A stretch of 64,000 nt of DNA from Lachancea kluyveri NRRL Y-12651 (taxonomy: Eukaryota; Ascomycota; Saccharomycetes; Saccharomycetales; Saccharomycetaceae). The position numbers were made by a program, and so were the translations under genes. Under the pieces are notes generated by a model. It was given only the letters and a program-made list of their open reading frames with translations. It had not been told where the DNA came from and did not search any database. The DNA is taken from the NCBI GenBank assembly GCA_000149225.2, contig CM000687.1:176501-240500 (forward strand), written 5' to 3'. Shown piece after piece: positions 1 through 10,100 of this stretch (positions are counted from its first letter, which is position 1; the number at the start of each line of letters is the position of its first letter).

Positions 1-1044
1 GATGGTTGGTATCAAGAGTTTAATTACTATTACGACAGGAAGCACCGCGGGGACTCTGTCAATGCCTATATAATTGACACCGGTATCTATAAACAACACA
101 AAGACTTGGGAGGACGGGCGTATTTTGGTGCCGATATGGTTGGCGAAGGTCCCGGGGATTATAATGGTCACGGTACACATGTGGCAGGCATTGTAGGCTC
201 TAGAACATTTGGTGTCGCTAAGAAAGTCAACTTGGTAGAAGTAAAGGCTCTAAATGCAAAGGGACAGGGAAATTTGACCTCTGTGATTAGTTCTATTGAG
301 TTTTCGGTTAACCACTGTAAGAAAAGTGGAATGCTGTGCGTTGCCAACTTGAGTTTGGGATCTTTAAGGAATACGGTATTAAACCAAGCTGTTGAAGCAG
401 CAGTGGAATCTGGTTTGGTAGTAGTTGTTGCGGCTGGTAACTCGAACGTTAATGCATGCTGGAATAGCCCTGCGTCAGCGATATCGGCGATTACCGTTGG
501 TGCTTTCGACGATCGTACAGATACAATTGCCAAATTTTCTAACTGGGGGATGTGTGTCGACGTGTTCGCATCTGGTGTTAAGGTAATGTCTCTATCCAAC
601 ATGCCGCCTTTCAAGCCTGTTGCTTATTCTGGTACATCGATGGCCTCGCCAAGCGTTGCAGGATTGGCAGCGGTCTTGTTAGACAGTGGTATCGATCCCC
701 CAGATATCAAACAGAAAATAATAGATTTAGCAACAGAAAATGTTTTCCAGAAGCGTACATTGGTTTTTAAGCCTGGTACTCCCAATAGGATTGCTTTTAA
801 TGGAGTACGTAAAGAAGATGATATATTTGAAGAAGCTGTCTACCCTGTTGTTGATATAAACGAGTTGGTAAAGGAGTTAGAAAACTATAATAATGGACCC
901 AGCGACGGCAACGTTAGTGAAGACGATGTTACCTTACCACTTGGAGAGATAAAGTTGACTAAACGTAATGGCCGCCGTTACTCTGTCTTGTCACCAGATA
1001 TTTGGGAGCCTACATTTTCACGGCTACAAGATATCGTTATGTAA
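1..1044 (+). CDS. RRT12: Subtilisin-like serine protease, Rrt12-like (5' end outside window)
   Basis: The frame is open from base 1 and ends at TAA 1042-1044, so only the C-terminal 347 residues are present. The subtilase (S8) catalytic triad is visible: Asp in YIIDTGI (about residue 26 of the fragment), His in GHGTHVAG (about 57) and Ser in SGTSMASP (codon 637-639). The oxyanion-hole Asn lies in VAAGNSN. The fold matches the Prb1/Ysp3/Rrt12 family. GTHVAG in place of Prb1's GTHCAG, and the acidic tail after the catalytic domain, fit Rrt12 better than Prb1. Rrt12 is a sporulation-linked subtilase of the spore wall in S. cerevisiae. The paralogue choice is inference from remembered family features; the protease assignment is firm. 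Confidence 0.7.
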   Translation, partial: DGWYQEFNYYYDRKHRGDSVNAYIIDTGIYKQHKDLGGRAYFGADMVGEGPGDYNGHGTHVAGIVGSRTFGVAKKVNLVEVKALNAKGQGNLTSVISSIEFSVNHCKKSGMLCVANLSLGSLRNTVLNQAVEAAVESGLVVVVAAGNSNVNACWNSPASAISAITVGAFDDRTDTIAKFSNWGMCVDVFASGVKVMSLSNMPPFKPVAYSGTSMASPSVAGLAAVLLDSGIDPPDIKQKIIDLATENVFQKRTLVFKPGTPNRIAFNGVRKEDDIFEEAVYPVVDINELVKELENYNNGPSDGNVSEDDVTLPLGEIKLTKRNGRRYSVLSPDIWEPTFSRLQDIVM

Positions 1045-1368
1045 GGCAACAAGGTATCTTTGGTGATGTCCGGTAAGTTTTAGTTCATGCGACAGCTTAG
1101 TAGTCCTTTAAGCAAACAGAAGAGAGGAGGGAAGAAAAAAAAGAACTTACATATCCTTATTGTATTCGAAATATGTAACATGTTTTATGTACAAGTGCAT
1201 CAGTTATAATTATAAATCGTCGCAAAAAGAGAGAGATGTGAGGTATACATGCAATATCTCGATGGTGGTAATGTACATCAGTGAAAAATGATCTTTCACC
1301 TCATTCTTTTTTTTTTTTTTTTCAGTTTTTTATTGTTCCTTTCATTCATTCGAGTTCTCGGTTATCTT
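1045..1368. other. Convergent 3' intergenic region
   Basis: The subtilase gene (+) and TIM23 (-) converge here. The stretch is AT-rich, with a T tract around 1308-1322. I see no gene in it; it most likely holds the two 3' ends. Confidence 0.6.
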
Positions 1369-2034
1369 TTATAAAACCAGAGACTTGAAACCACACCAAG
1401 CAGCGGCAGCTCCGGCCATCAACCCAGAGGCGTAACCCATTGGTTTCAAACCTTTAGAAGACTTGAACAGAGCACCCGTTAAAGCACCTGCAGCAACAGA
1501 GCTAGCAGCGTCGTGTTTGCCCCTAACGGAGTCAATTGTGGAATTGATTAAATTATAAGTCAAAGCCAAAACACCGGCGTTATTACCCAAAAATGGACCT
1601 CTTCTGGTGATATGGTTCAAAATGGTGTTCAACTGTAACTTTCCGGGGCTGTTTGGTGGAATATTTCTTAAACCCTCGAGGAACCCATAAGCACCACCTG
1701 TACCTAGACCCAATAGGTAAACAGCACCAGTACCGTAACATAGATCATCAGTCCAACCTCTTGATGGAATCAAACCTTGAGAGCCCGTCATCGTAGACAG
1801 TTGTTCTTCCTCTAGGTCCAAGTATTCAACACCACGTTCAAGTCCTGCTAGAGGGTGTAGTCTAGAGGTATCCAGGGCGCCAGGAGTAGAGATAATGTTG
1901 GACACGTTAGTGACCTGGCTGGGGTCGAAGCCAAGGGTTTGCTTCAGTTTGGAATCGTTTGCAGGATCCAACCCCTGTGTCTGTTGTTCTTGTTGTTCAG
2001 CATTGGATTTCTTGCCACCAAATAACCAGGACAT
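1369..2034 (-). CDS. TIM23: Tim23, channel subunit of the mitochondrial inner-membrane presequence translocase
   Basis: 221 residues (S. cerevisiae 222), starting at an ATG (CAT at 2032-2034) and opening MSWLFGGKK. Tim23 forms the TIM23 presequence import channel with Tim17 and Tim50. The N-terminal intermembrane-space part (about 1-95) carries LHPLAGLERGVEYLDLEEEQL and then SQGLIPSRGWTDDLCYGTG. The C-terminal half is the hydrophobic Tim17/22/23 domain with glycine-rich membrane segments (AVYLLGLGTGGAYGFLEG, GALTGALFKSSKGLKPMG). It is divergent from ACC1 across a long intergenic region, as in S. cerevisiae (YNR017W/YNR016C). An inverted CCAAT-type element lies about 120-140 bp upstream. Confidence 0.97.
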   Translation of the reverse strand: MSWLFGGKKSNAEQQEQQTQGLDPANDSKLKQTLGFDPSQVTNVSNIISTPGALDTSRLHPLAGLERGVEYLDLEEEQLSTMTGSQGLIPSRGWTDDLCYGTGAVYLLGLGTGGAYGFLEGLRNIPPNSPGKLQLNTILNHITRRGPFLGNNAGVLALTYNLINSTIDSVRGKHDAASSVAAGALTGALFKSSKGLKPMGYASGLMAGAAAAWCGFKSLVL

Positions 2035-2151
2035 TTCGATTATATGTACTTCTTCTTTTTACGGTACTCACGCTAGTTTTGTAGTAGTCGCTAGCTGTAT
2101 TGGTCAGTTGAAAATTTTTTCAGCGTTGGCAGAAAGGTGAGATTGGTAAAA

Positions 2152-2172
2152 AAATTGAGATTGGTCGGAAAA
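2152..2172 (-). promoter_or_regulatory. CCAAT-type element upstream of TIM23
   Basis: The + strand reads AATTGAGATTGGTCGGAAAA. In the TIM23 sense this contains ACCAATCTCAA, a CCAAT box of the Hap2/3/4/5 type. A second GAGATTGG lies just upstream at about 2139-2146. The same 21-bp block, with one change, occurs upstream of VPS27 at 50626-50646. Confidence 0.45.
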
Positions 2173-2523
2173 GCGACGATTGCCATTGCAAACCGCTGAA
2201 GGAACAGACCGGAAAATGATCATTTTTCCTCAAAATTTTACCTCAGCTACCATCCCGTGGCGAGTTTAACTAAGAATTTCTGTGAAGCTTCCACAGAATT
2301 TAAAATACATCTTGGAGTTTACAACTTTGCAATGTTCAAGACACTATGAGTTTTCTCGTTTTTACGAGTTATCCGAGTCCCCTATTAGCGAAAAAGCTTT
2401 GTGGTTGCCAGTATATTATGTATCGTTACTAACGGTACACAGCGCTCTCAATTTGGCCAGTGTGCTATACAACTACACCTTTATACAAGTTTCGAATTGT
2501 ACATAATTAAGCATCTGCACTCT

Positions 2524-2545
2524 AAATCCCAACACGTTGGGATTT
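2524..2545. repeat. 22-bp inverted repeat
   Basis: Two perfect 10-bp arms, AAATCCCAAC and GTTGGGATTT, flank a 2-nt centre. The right arm runs into a short T tract. The function is unknown. Confidence 0.6.
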
Positions 2546-3069
2546 TTTGGGAAAGAGCATATTTCCAATATAATACTGTAAGACTCAGTTCAATGTCACA
2601 GACGTCGATAATGATCGGGGTGGGGGGGACGCAGACACAATTGGTTCTTTTCGAAAAAGTAAGATAAATAAGAGTGCGTGTCGTGGAGAAATATACTTCA
2701 AGAAATCAGTTGGAGTTCAGCAGATGCGTTTTGATCCCGGTGATTTCTTCAAATCAAAAGAGTTACAAAGTTATGATGTGTTGGGAAAGGCTCTGTTTTT
2801 CCACAACGATTCGGGGTGTAACATAAGAAAACAAGTAACCAGGTCGGACGACTGGTTTGATCTTGCCTCTTTCAAACAGTCTTTCGCCACGCACAACCGA
2901 TTTTCTTTTTTTTTTTTTTTTTTTAAAAATTCATACTTTTCTCTAGGTCACCTGTATCCAGTTATTATCGTATCCTGTCCAGCAAAGTACTGACAGAGCT
3001 GCCCCAAAGTGGCAATAAACATTAATTCCCATAGCTCTTCGTACAAAACGCACGAACGGATGCACAAAT

Positions 3070-3077
3070 CCGGGTAA
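3070..3077. promoter_or_regulatory. Reb1-type site
   Basis: CCGGGTAA is a perfect match to the reverse complement of the Reb1 core TTACCCGG. It lies about 1.1 kb upstream of the ACC1 ATG, at the distal edge of the ACC1 promoter, where a general regulatory factor would be expected to keep chromatin open. Confidence 0.5.
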
Positions 3078-3107
3078 CAAACATATATGGCGACTTTTAC
3101 ATCAAGC

Positions 3108-3115
3108 TGACGTCA
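3108..3115. promoter_or_regulatory. CRE-like palindrome
   Basis: TGACGTCA is the palindromic ATF/CREB (Sko1/Aca1-type) site. It lies 38 bp after the Reb1-type site and ahead of the candidate TATA at 3286. It could act on ACC1; this is inference only. Confidence 0.4.
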
Positions 3116-3285
3116 ACGGTGACGACCCTTGGTGTCTTTTTGTTGGGCTCATACGACGCCTCTAAGAAAGCGACGTAGCCCATGTGCGGAAAGTCATGTG
3201 ACCGTTTTTCCGAGCGTATACACTCCAGTACGATTTCCAACAAAAGTACACTGGAAAAGCTTAGTCGGCGGCTGTTGGTGAATTT

Positions 3286-3618
3286 TATATAGAAAGGAAA
3301 CGTAACCCTATTCCAATCGCACCAGAGATATTGCTATCCGCAGTGAACGCAACAAAAAAACAACAACATTTACCTCTACCAGACGATATTGTCTCCTGAA
3401 TCATTACTCGAATAAGAAGACGTATCATTTAACCAGAGAAGAGGAAAATAATCTTTTTTTTTTCACCGTAATAACACTTTAACTGCTTGATCCTAAGCTT
3501 GAAAACAACAAACAACAACAATTTATAACAAGCATCCAGGCTCACCACTTAGTGTTCATTACAAGACTAACAGATTTTAATTGTCCACATTCGTTATCGG
3601 CCTTTAAGTTGAAGAAGG
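3286..3618 (+). promoter_or_regulatory. Candidate ACC1 TATA and AUG-free first leader exon
   Basis: TATATAG occurs at 3286-3292. It is followed by CAA- and A-rich sequence (for example AACAACAAACAACAACAA near 3505) typical of yeast 5' leaders. There is no ATG on the + strand from 3199 to 3620, 422 nt. The segment ends at a perfect GTATGT donor at 3619-3624. No transcript data are available; the exon is inferred from these features. Confidence 0.5.
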
Positions 3619-4011
3619 GTATGTATACAACCATAGAAATTTAGACCGAAATAAGATCAATGGGCTCAAGGACAGAAGTAGTCCCTTACAGAAATCGCTT
3701 GGGAAACGGTGAAACAGCTCAATTGACCTCATATGGTGTATTGTTCTGGCAAATCGTAATAGTTTCATCACCGTTACGGACCATTGGAACCACGACCACG
3801 TGACTACGAAACTCGTAGCTCGCATGCGACGGTGAAAATTCTGTTGGAAATTTTCTCACATCGAGACGCTTCGTTGGAAATCCTTCAATGTGCCGCCCAA
3901 GGGTACAGGAACAAAGCCCGATCTAATTTCTATTACTGTGCAAGGAGCAATCATTTTTCGACCAGATTTTCTCTTCGGCTTGGACCTGAAACTAACATAT
4001 ATAAATCGCAG
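3619..4011 (+). other. Candidate 5'-leader intron of ACC1
   Basis: The donor GTATGT (3619-3624) is the perfect yeast consensus. AACTAAC at 3990-3996 is one base off the branch box TACTAAC, and CAG at 4009-4011 gives a 393-nt intron with a branch-to-acceptor distance of about 16 nt. All five ATGs between 3199 and the ACC1 start lie inside it (3621, 3660, 3733, 3824, 3888). Splicing would therefore leave an AUG-free leader. A TATATAAA at 3998-4005 could instead start a shorter unspliced mRNA. Confidence 0.5.
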
Positions 4012-4015
4012 ACTT

Positions 4016-4153
4016 TTGTTTCTACTAAAGAACTCCACATCAAGAACTATTGCTCGCCTTTCTTGGCATCCACTCCTGCTAAAAACAACAACACGAACAC
4101 GCTACAATCCCTTAACTAGACTTTTTCATTCCACATATAAGAATAGATCTAAA
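4016..4153 (+). other. In-frame, AUG-less mitochondrial presequence of ACC1
   Basis: The frame upstream of the ACC1 ATG is open back to a TGA at 3833 without any ATG. From the near-cognate TTG at 4016-4018 it encodes 46 residues with ten Lys/Arg and no Asp/Glu, ending RLFHSTYKNRSK, a classic matrix presequence with a processing-like FHSTY motif. In S. cerevisiae the ACC1 paralogue HFA1 encodes the mitochondrial enzyme and starts at a non-AUG codon. A single gene here would serve both compartments. In the spliced leader TTG 4016 is the first near-cognate codon in frame, because TAA 3605-3607 closes the frame upstream. Confidence 0.7.
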
Positions 4154-7100
4154 ATGAGTGAAGAAAGTTTGTCCGAAATTGCCATTTCGCAAAAACAGCA
4201 ATTCGAAGTCACTGACTATTCTGACAAACATACCAAACTAGCTCCACATTTCATTGGTCTAAACACGGTCGACAAGGCCGAAGATAGTCCATTGAAGGAG
4301 TTTGTAAAGTCCCATGGTGGTCACACTGTTATCTCTAAAGTTTTGATTGCAAACAACGGTATTGCTGCCGTGAAAGAAATCCGCTCTGTTAGAAAATGGG
4401 CCTATGAGGTTTTCGGCGATGAAAACACGGTCCAATTCGTCGCTATGGCCACCCCAGAAGATTTGGAAGCAAATTCAGAATACATTCGTATGGCCGACCA
4501 ATACGTCGAAGTTCCAGGTGGCACGAACAACAACAATTACGCCAATGTCGATTTGATCGTTGACATTGCTGAAAGAACTGATGTTGATGCCGTCTGGGCT
4601 GGTTGGGGTCACGCTTCTGAAAATCCGTTGCTACCGGAAAAGCTAGCTCAATCTAAAAGAAAAGTGATCTTCATCGGTCCACCTGGTAATGCCATGAGAT
4701 CTTTGGGTGATAAAATTTCGTCGACTATTGTTGCACAACACGCCAAAGTTCCATGTATCCCATGGTCTGGTACCGGTGTCGACCAAGTCCACATCGATGA
4801 AGAAACCAACTTAGTTTCTGTAGACGATTCTGTCTATCAAAATGGTTGCTGTCTATCTCCGGAAGACGGTTTAGCCAAGGCCAAACAGATCGGCTTTCCA
4901 GTAATGGTCAAGGCCTCTGAAGGTGGTGGTGGTAAAGGTATCAGAAAAGTTGAAAACGAAGAAGAGTTCATCCCTCTATACCAACAAGCTGCCAATGAAA
5001 TCCCTGGTTCTCCAATCTTTATCATGAAGTTGGCAGGCAAGGCCCGTCATTTGGAAGTTCAGCTGTTAGCCGATCAGTATGGTACCAACATCTCTTTATT
5101 CGGCCGTGACTGTTCTGTTCAAAGACGTCATCAAAAGATTATCGAAGAAGCCCCAGTAACCATTGCAAAGCCAGAAACTTTTACCGAAATGGAAAAGGCC
5201 GCTGTCAGATTAGGTAAACTAGTCGGCTACGTGTCTGCCGGTACGGTTGAGTATTTGTATTCTCATGACGATGGTAAATTCTACTTTTTGGAATTGAACC
5301 CAAGATTGCAAGTCGAGCATCCGACAACCGAAATGGTCACAGGTGTCAACTTGCCAGCAGCTCAGCTGCAAATTGCCATGGGTATCCCAATGCATAGAAT
5401 TAGGGACATCAGATTATTATACGGTGTCGACCCACGCACTGCTTCTGAAATCGATTTCGAGTTCAAGTCCGGTGGATCTTTGCAAACCCAAAGAAAGCCA
5501 ACTCCAAAGGGTCACTGTACCGCCTGTCGTATCACTTCCGAAGATCCAAATGAAGGTTTCAAACCATCTGGAGGTTCCTTGCATGAGTTGAATTTTCGCT
5601 CTTCTTCCAACGTTTGGGGTTATTTCTCCGTCGGTAACAACGGTGGTATTCACTCCTTCTCAGATTCTCAATTTGGTCACATTTTCGCCTTTGGTGAAAA
5701 TAGACAAGCTTCTAGAAAGCACATGGTTGTCGCCTTAAAGGAACTATCCATCAGAGGTGATTTCAGAACTACCGTTGAGTACCTGATTAAGTTATTAGAA
5801 ACCGAAGATTTTGAGGGAAACACCATCACCACTGGCTGGCTGGATGATTTGATCTCACAGAAAATGACCGCTGAAAAACCAGACCAGACTTTGGCTGTCA
5901 TTTGTGGTGCTGCTACTAAAGCCTTCATTGCATCCGAAAGTGCCCGTCAAGAGTATATGAGCTCTTTGAAGAGAGGCCAGGTCCCAAACAAATCTCTATT
6001 ACAAACGATGTATCCCGTCGAATTTATCCACGAAGGTAGAAGGTACAAGTTTACCGTTGCCAAATCCGCCGATGACCGTTACACATTGTTTATCAATGGT
6101 TCTAAGTGTGAAGTTGGTGTTCGTAAGCTATCTGATGGTGGCTTGTTGATTGCTGTTGGTGGTAAGTCTCATACCGTTTACTGGAAGGAAGAAGTTTCTG
6201 CCACTAGGCTATCCGTTGACTCTAAGACGACTTTGCTAGAAGTTGAGAACGATCCAACCCAACTGCGTACCCCATCTCCAGGTAAGTTGGTCAAGTTTTT
6301 GGTCGAAAACGGTGAACACATTAACGCCGGTCAACCTTACGCTGAAGTTGAAGTCATGAAAATGCAAATGCCATTGATTGCTCAAGAGAGTGGTATCATC
6401 CAATTGCTGAAACAACCAGGTTCTACCGTTTCTGCAGGTGATATTTTGGCCATTCTAGCATTAGACGACCCATCTAAGGTTAAACACGCCTTGCCATTTG
6501 AAGGTATGCTACCTGAATTGGGTGCTCCAATCGTCGAAGGTACCAAGCCAGCCTACAAATTCAAGTCCCTGGTTACCACTCTAGAAAACATCTTGAATGG
6601 GTACGATAACCAGGTTATCATGAATGCCTCCCTACAACATTTGATTGAGGTTTTGAGACTACCAGAATTGCCATACTCTGAATGGAAAATGCAAATTTCT
6701 GCTTTGCATTCAAGATTGCCTGCCAAGCTAGATGAGCAATTGGAACAACTGGTCAATCGTTCTTTGAAGCGTAATGCCGATTTCCCAGCAAAGCAATTGG
6801 GCAAGATGTTAGAAACTGCCGTTAACGAACCAGGTGCTGATCCTTTATTCTCTACCGTCGTCGAGCCATTGTTGGACATAACCAGGCGTTATTCCCAAGG
6901 GTTGGAGGCCCACGAACATTCCGTCTTTGCCAACTTTTTGGAAAACTACTACTTGGTTGAAAAATTGTTTAACGGCTCTAACGTTCGTGAAGAGGACGTT
7001 ATTTTGAGGTTACGTGACGAAAACTCTGAAGATTTGGAAAAGGTTGTTGTCACTGTGCTATCCCACTCCAGAATTTCTGCCAAGAACAACTTGATTCTAG

Positions 7101-10100
7101 CTATTTTAAGACACTACCAACCACTGTGCAAACTATCCTCCGAAGTTTCATCCGCCATTGCTGCTCCATTGAAACATATCGTTGAGTTAGAATCCAAGAC
7201 CACAGCAAAGGTTGCGTTGCAAGCCAGAGAAATTTTGATCCAAGGTGCATTACCCTCTGTCAAGGAGAGGACTGACCAACTTGAACATATTTTGAAAAGC
7301 TCTGTCGTTAAAACCGCTTACGGTGCTGCTGAAACCAAACGTACCGAACCAGATTTAGAAATCTTGAAATATTTGATCGATTCCAACTATGTTGTTTTTG
7401 ACGTTTTGACCCAATTTTTGAACTATCCGGATAAGGCAGTCGCTGGTGCGGCCGCCGAGGTGTACATTCGTCGTGCCTACAGAGCCTACACCATTGGCGA
7501 TTTGAAGCATCACAACTCTTCCGGTATCCCTGTTGTCGAATGGAAATTCCAGTTACCATCTGCTGCGTTCACTTCTGTCCCCCAAGTTAAGACTAAGCTA
7601 GGTATGAACAGGGCTATCTCTGTATCCGACTTAACCTATATCTCTGAAGGTGATAGTCAACCATTAAGAACCGGTCTTTTAATTCCAGCTCATCATCTCG
7701 ATGACGTTGACGACTTTTTGTCTAAGGGTTTGGAGATTATTCCAGAGCAATCTTCTTCCAGTGGTCCAGCACCAATCAGATCTGCCAATAATGCCACTTT
7801 GAGCAACGTCGCCAACATTATCATTTCTTCCACTGAAGGCTTCAGCTCTGAACAAGAAGTATTGAACAGATTGCAAGAGATTTTGGACATTAACAGAGAA
7901 CAACTGGTCGAGTCTGCCATCCGTCGTATTACTTTCATTTTTGGATACCAAGATGGTTCCTATCCAAAATACTACACTTTCAGAGGTCCAAACTACTCTG
8001 AAGACGAAACCATTCGTCATATCGAACCAGCTCTTGCTTTCCAACTAGAATTGGGTAGAATGTCAAACTTTAACATCAAACAACTGTTCACTGAAAACAG
8101 AAACATTCATGTCTATGAAGCCATCGGCAAGAATTCTCCAATTGACAAGAGATTTTTCACCAGAGGTATAATCAGAACTGGCCGTATCCGCGACGATATC
8201 ACTATTCAAGAGTATCTGACCTCCGAGGCCAACAGGTTGATGAGCGACATTTTGGATAATTTAGAAATTATTGATACTTCCAATTCTGATTTGAACCATA
8301 TTTTCATTAATTTCTCCGCCGTTTTCGATGTTTCTCCAGAGGACGTCGAAGCTGCTTTCGGTGGCTTCTTGGAAAGATTCGGGAAGAGATTATTGAGGTT
8401 ACGTGTAGCTGCTGCTGAAATTCGTATCATCATCAAGGATCCACAAACCGGTACTCCTGTCCCGTTGAGAGCTTTGATCAACAACGTTTCTGGTTATGTT
8501 GTCAAGACCGAGTTGTATACTGAGGTCAAAAACTCTAAGGGTGAATGGGTGTTCAAGTCATTGGACAAGCCTGGCTCTATGCATTTGAGACCAATTGCTA
8601 CTCCATACCCAGCTAAGGAATGGTTGCAACCAAAACGTTACAAGGCACATTTGATGGGTACTACCTACGTTTACGATTTCCCAGAGTTGTTCCGCCAAGC
8701 TACAATCACTCAATGGGAGAAGCATTCTTCAAAAGCCAAATTGGGTGACGATTTCTTCATTGCCAATGAGTTGATTGAAGATGAGAATGGTGAGCTAACT
8801 GAAGTTGATCGTGAAGCCGGTGCCAACACAATTGGTATGGTTGCTTTCAAAGTTACTGTCAAAACACCAGAATATCCACGTGGACGTCAATTCGTTATTG
8901 TGGCTAATGATATTACTTTCAAGATCGGTTCTTTTGGCCCACATGAAGATGAATTCTTCAACAAGGTCACCGAGTATGCCAGAAAGCGTGGTATTCCAAG
9001 AATATACCTATCTGCAAACTCTGGTGCCAGAATCGGTATTGCGGAGGAATTAGTTCCTCTATTCCAGGTTGCTTGGAACGAACCAGGTAATCCATCCAAG
9101 GGTTTCAGCTACTTGTATTTGACCAGCGAAAGCTTAGAAGAGCTAAAGAAGCAAGGCAAAGATAATGTTGTTGTCACTAAATCCATTGTGGAAGAAGGTG
9201 AAGAAAGACATGTTATCAAAGCTATTATCGGTGCCGAAGACGGTTTGGGTGTTGAATGTCTAAAGGGTTCTGGTTTGATCGCCGGTGCTACCTCTAGAGC
9301 CTATAAGGACATTTTCACCATCACTCTAGTTACCTGTAGATCTGTTGGTATTGGTGCCTATTTGGTTAGATTGGGTCAAAGAGCTATCCAGATTGAAGGT
9401 CAACCAATCATTTTGACCGGTGCTCCTGCTATCAACAAGTTGTTGGGTAGAGAAGTTTACTCTTCCAACCTACAATTGGGTGGCACCCAGATCATGTACA
9501 ACAATGGTGTTTCCCATTTGACTGCACAAGACGACCTGGCCGGTGTTGAAAAGATCATGGAATGGTTGTCCTATGTTCCTGCTAAACGCAACTTGCCAGT
9601 TCCAATTTTGGAATCCGATGACAAGTGGGACAGAGCTATTGATTTTGCACCAGTTCCAAGTCAACCATATGATGTCAGATGGATGATTGAGGGTCGCGAA
9701 GGCCCTGATGGATTTGAGTATGGTCTATTTGACAAAGACTCTTTCCAAGAGACACTGTCTGGTTGGGCCAAGGGTGTCGTTGTTGGTAGAGCCCGTCTAG
9801 GTGGTATCCCATTAGGTGTCATCGGTGTTGAAACCAGGACGGTTGAAAACTTGATCCCAGCCGACCCAGCCAACCCAGATTCCACCGAATCTTTGATCCA
9901 AGAAGCGGGTCAAGTCTGGTATCCAAACTCTGCTTTCAAGACTGCGCAAGCCATCAAAGATTTCAACTATGGTGAACAGCTACCTTTGATGATTTTGGCT
10001 AACTGGAGAGGTTTCTCCGGTGGTCAACGTGATATGTATAATGAAGTTTTGAAATATGGTTCCTTCATTGTTGATGCTTTGGTTGATTACAAACAACCAA

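Larger units (their letters stand above)
2035..3198. other. TIM23/ACC1 divergent intergenic region, distal part
   Basis: No convincing gene is visible. The region holds the TIM23 promoter near 2035-2250, a small palindrome, a Reb1-like site and a CRE-like site. The ORF at 2724-2993 has an ATG but ends in a poly-Phe run from a T tract and looks spurious. Confidence 0.5.

Noticed and set aside
2401-2445. TACTAAC at 2427-2433 as an intron branch site
   Set aside because: No GTATGT-type donor at a sensible distance and no coding sequence on either side.
2724-2993. 89-codon ORF between TIM23 and ACC1
   Set aside because: Includes a poly-Phe stretch from a T tract; probably noncoding.
3890-4153. 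Calling ACC1 from 3890
   Set aside because: The codon there is GTG, not ATG; an ATG at 3888 is out of frame. The cytosolic start is 4154 and the extension is described separately.
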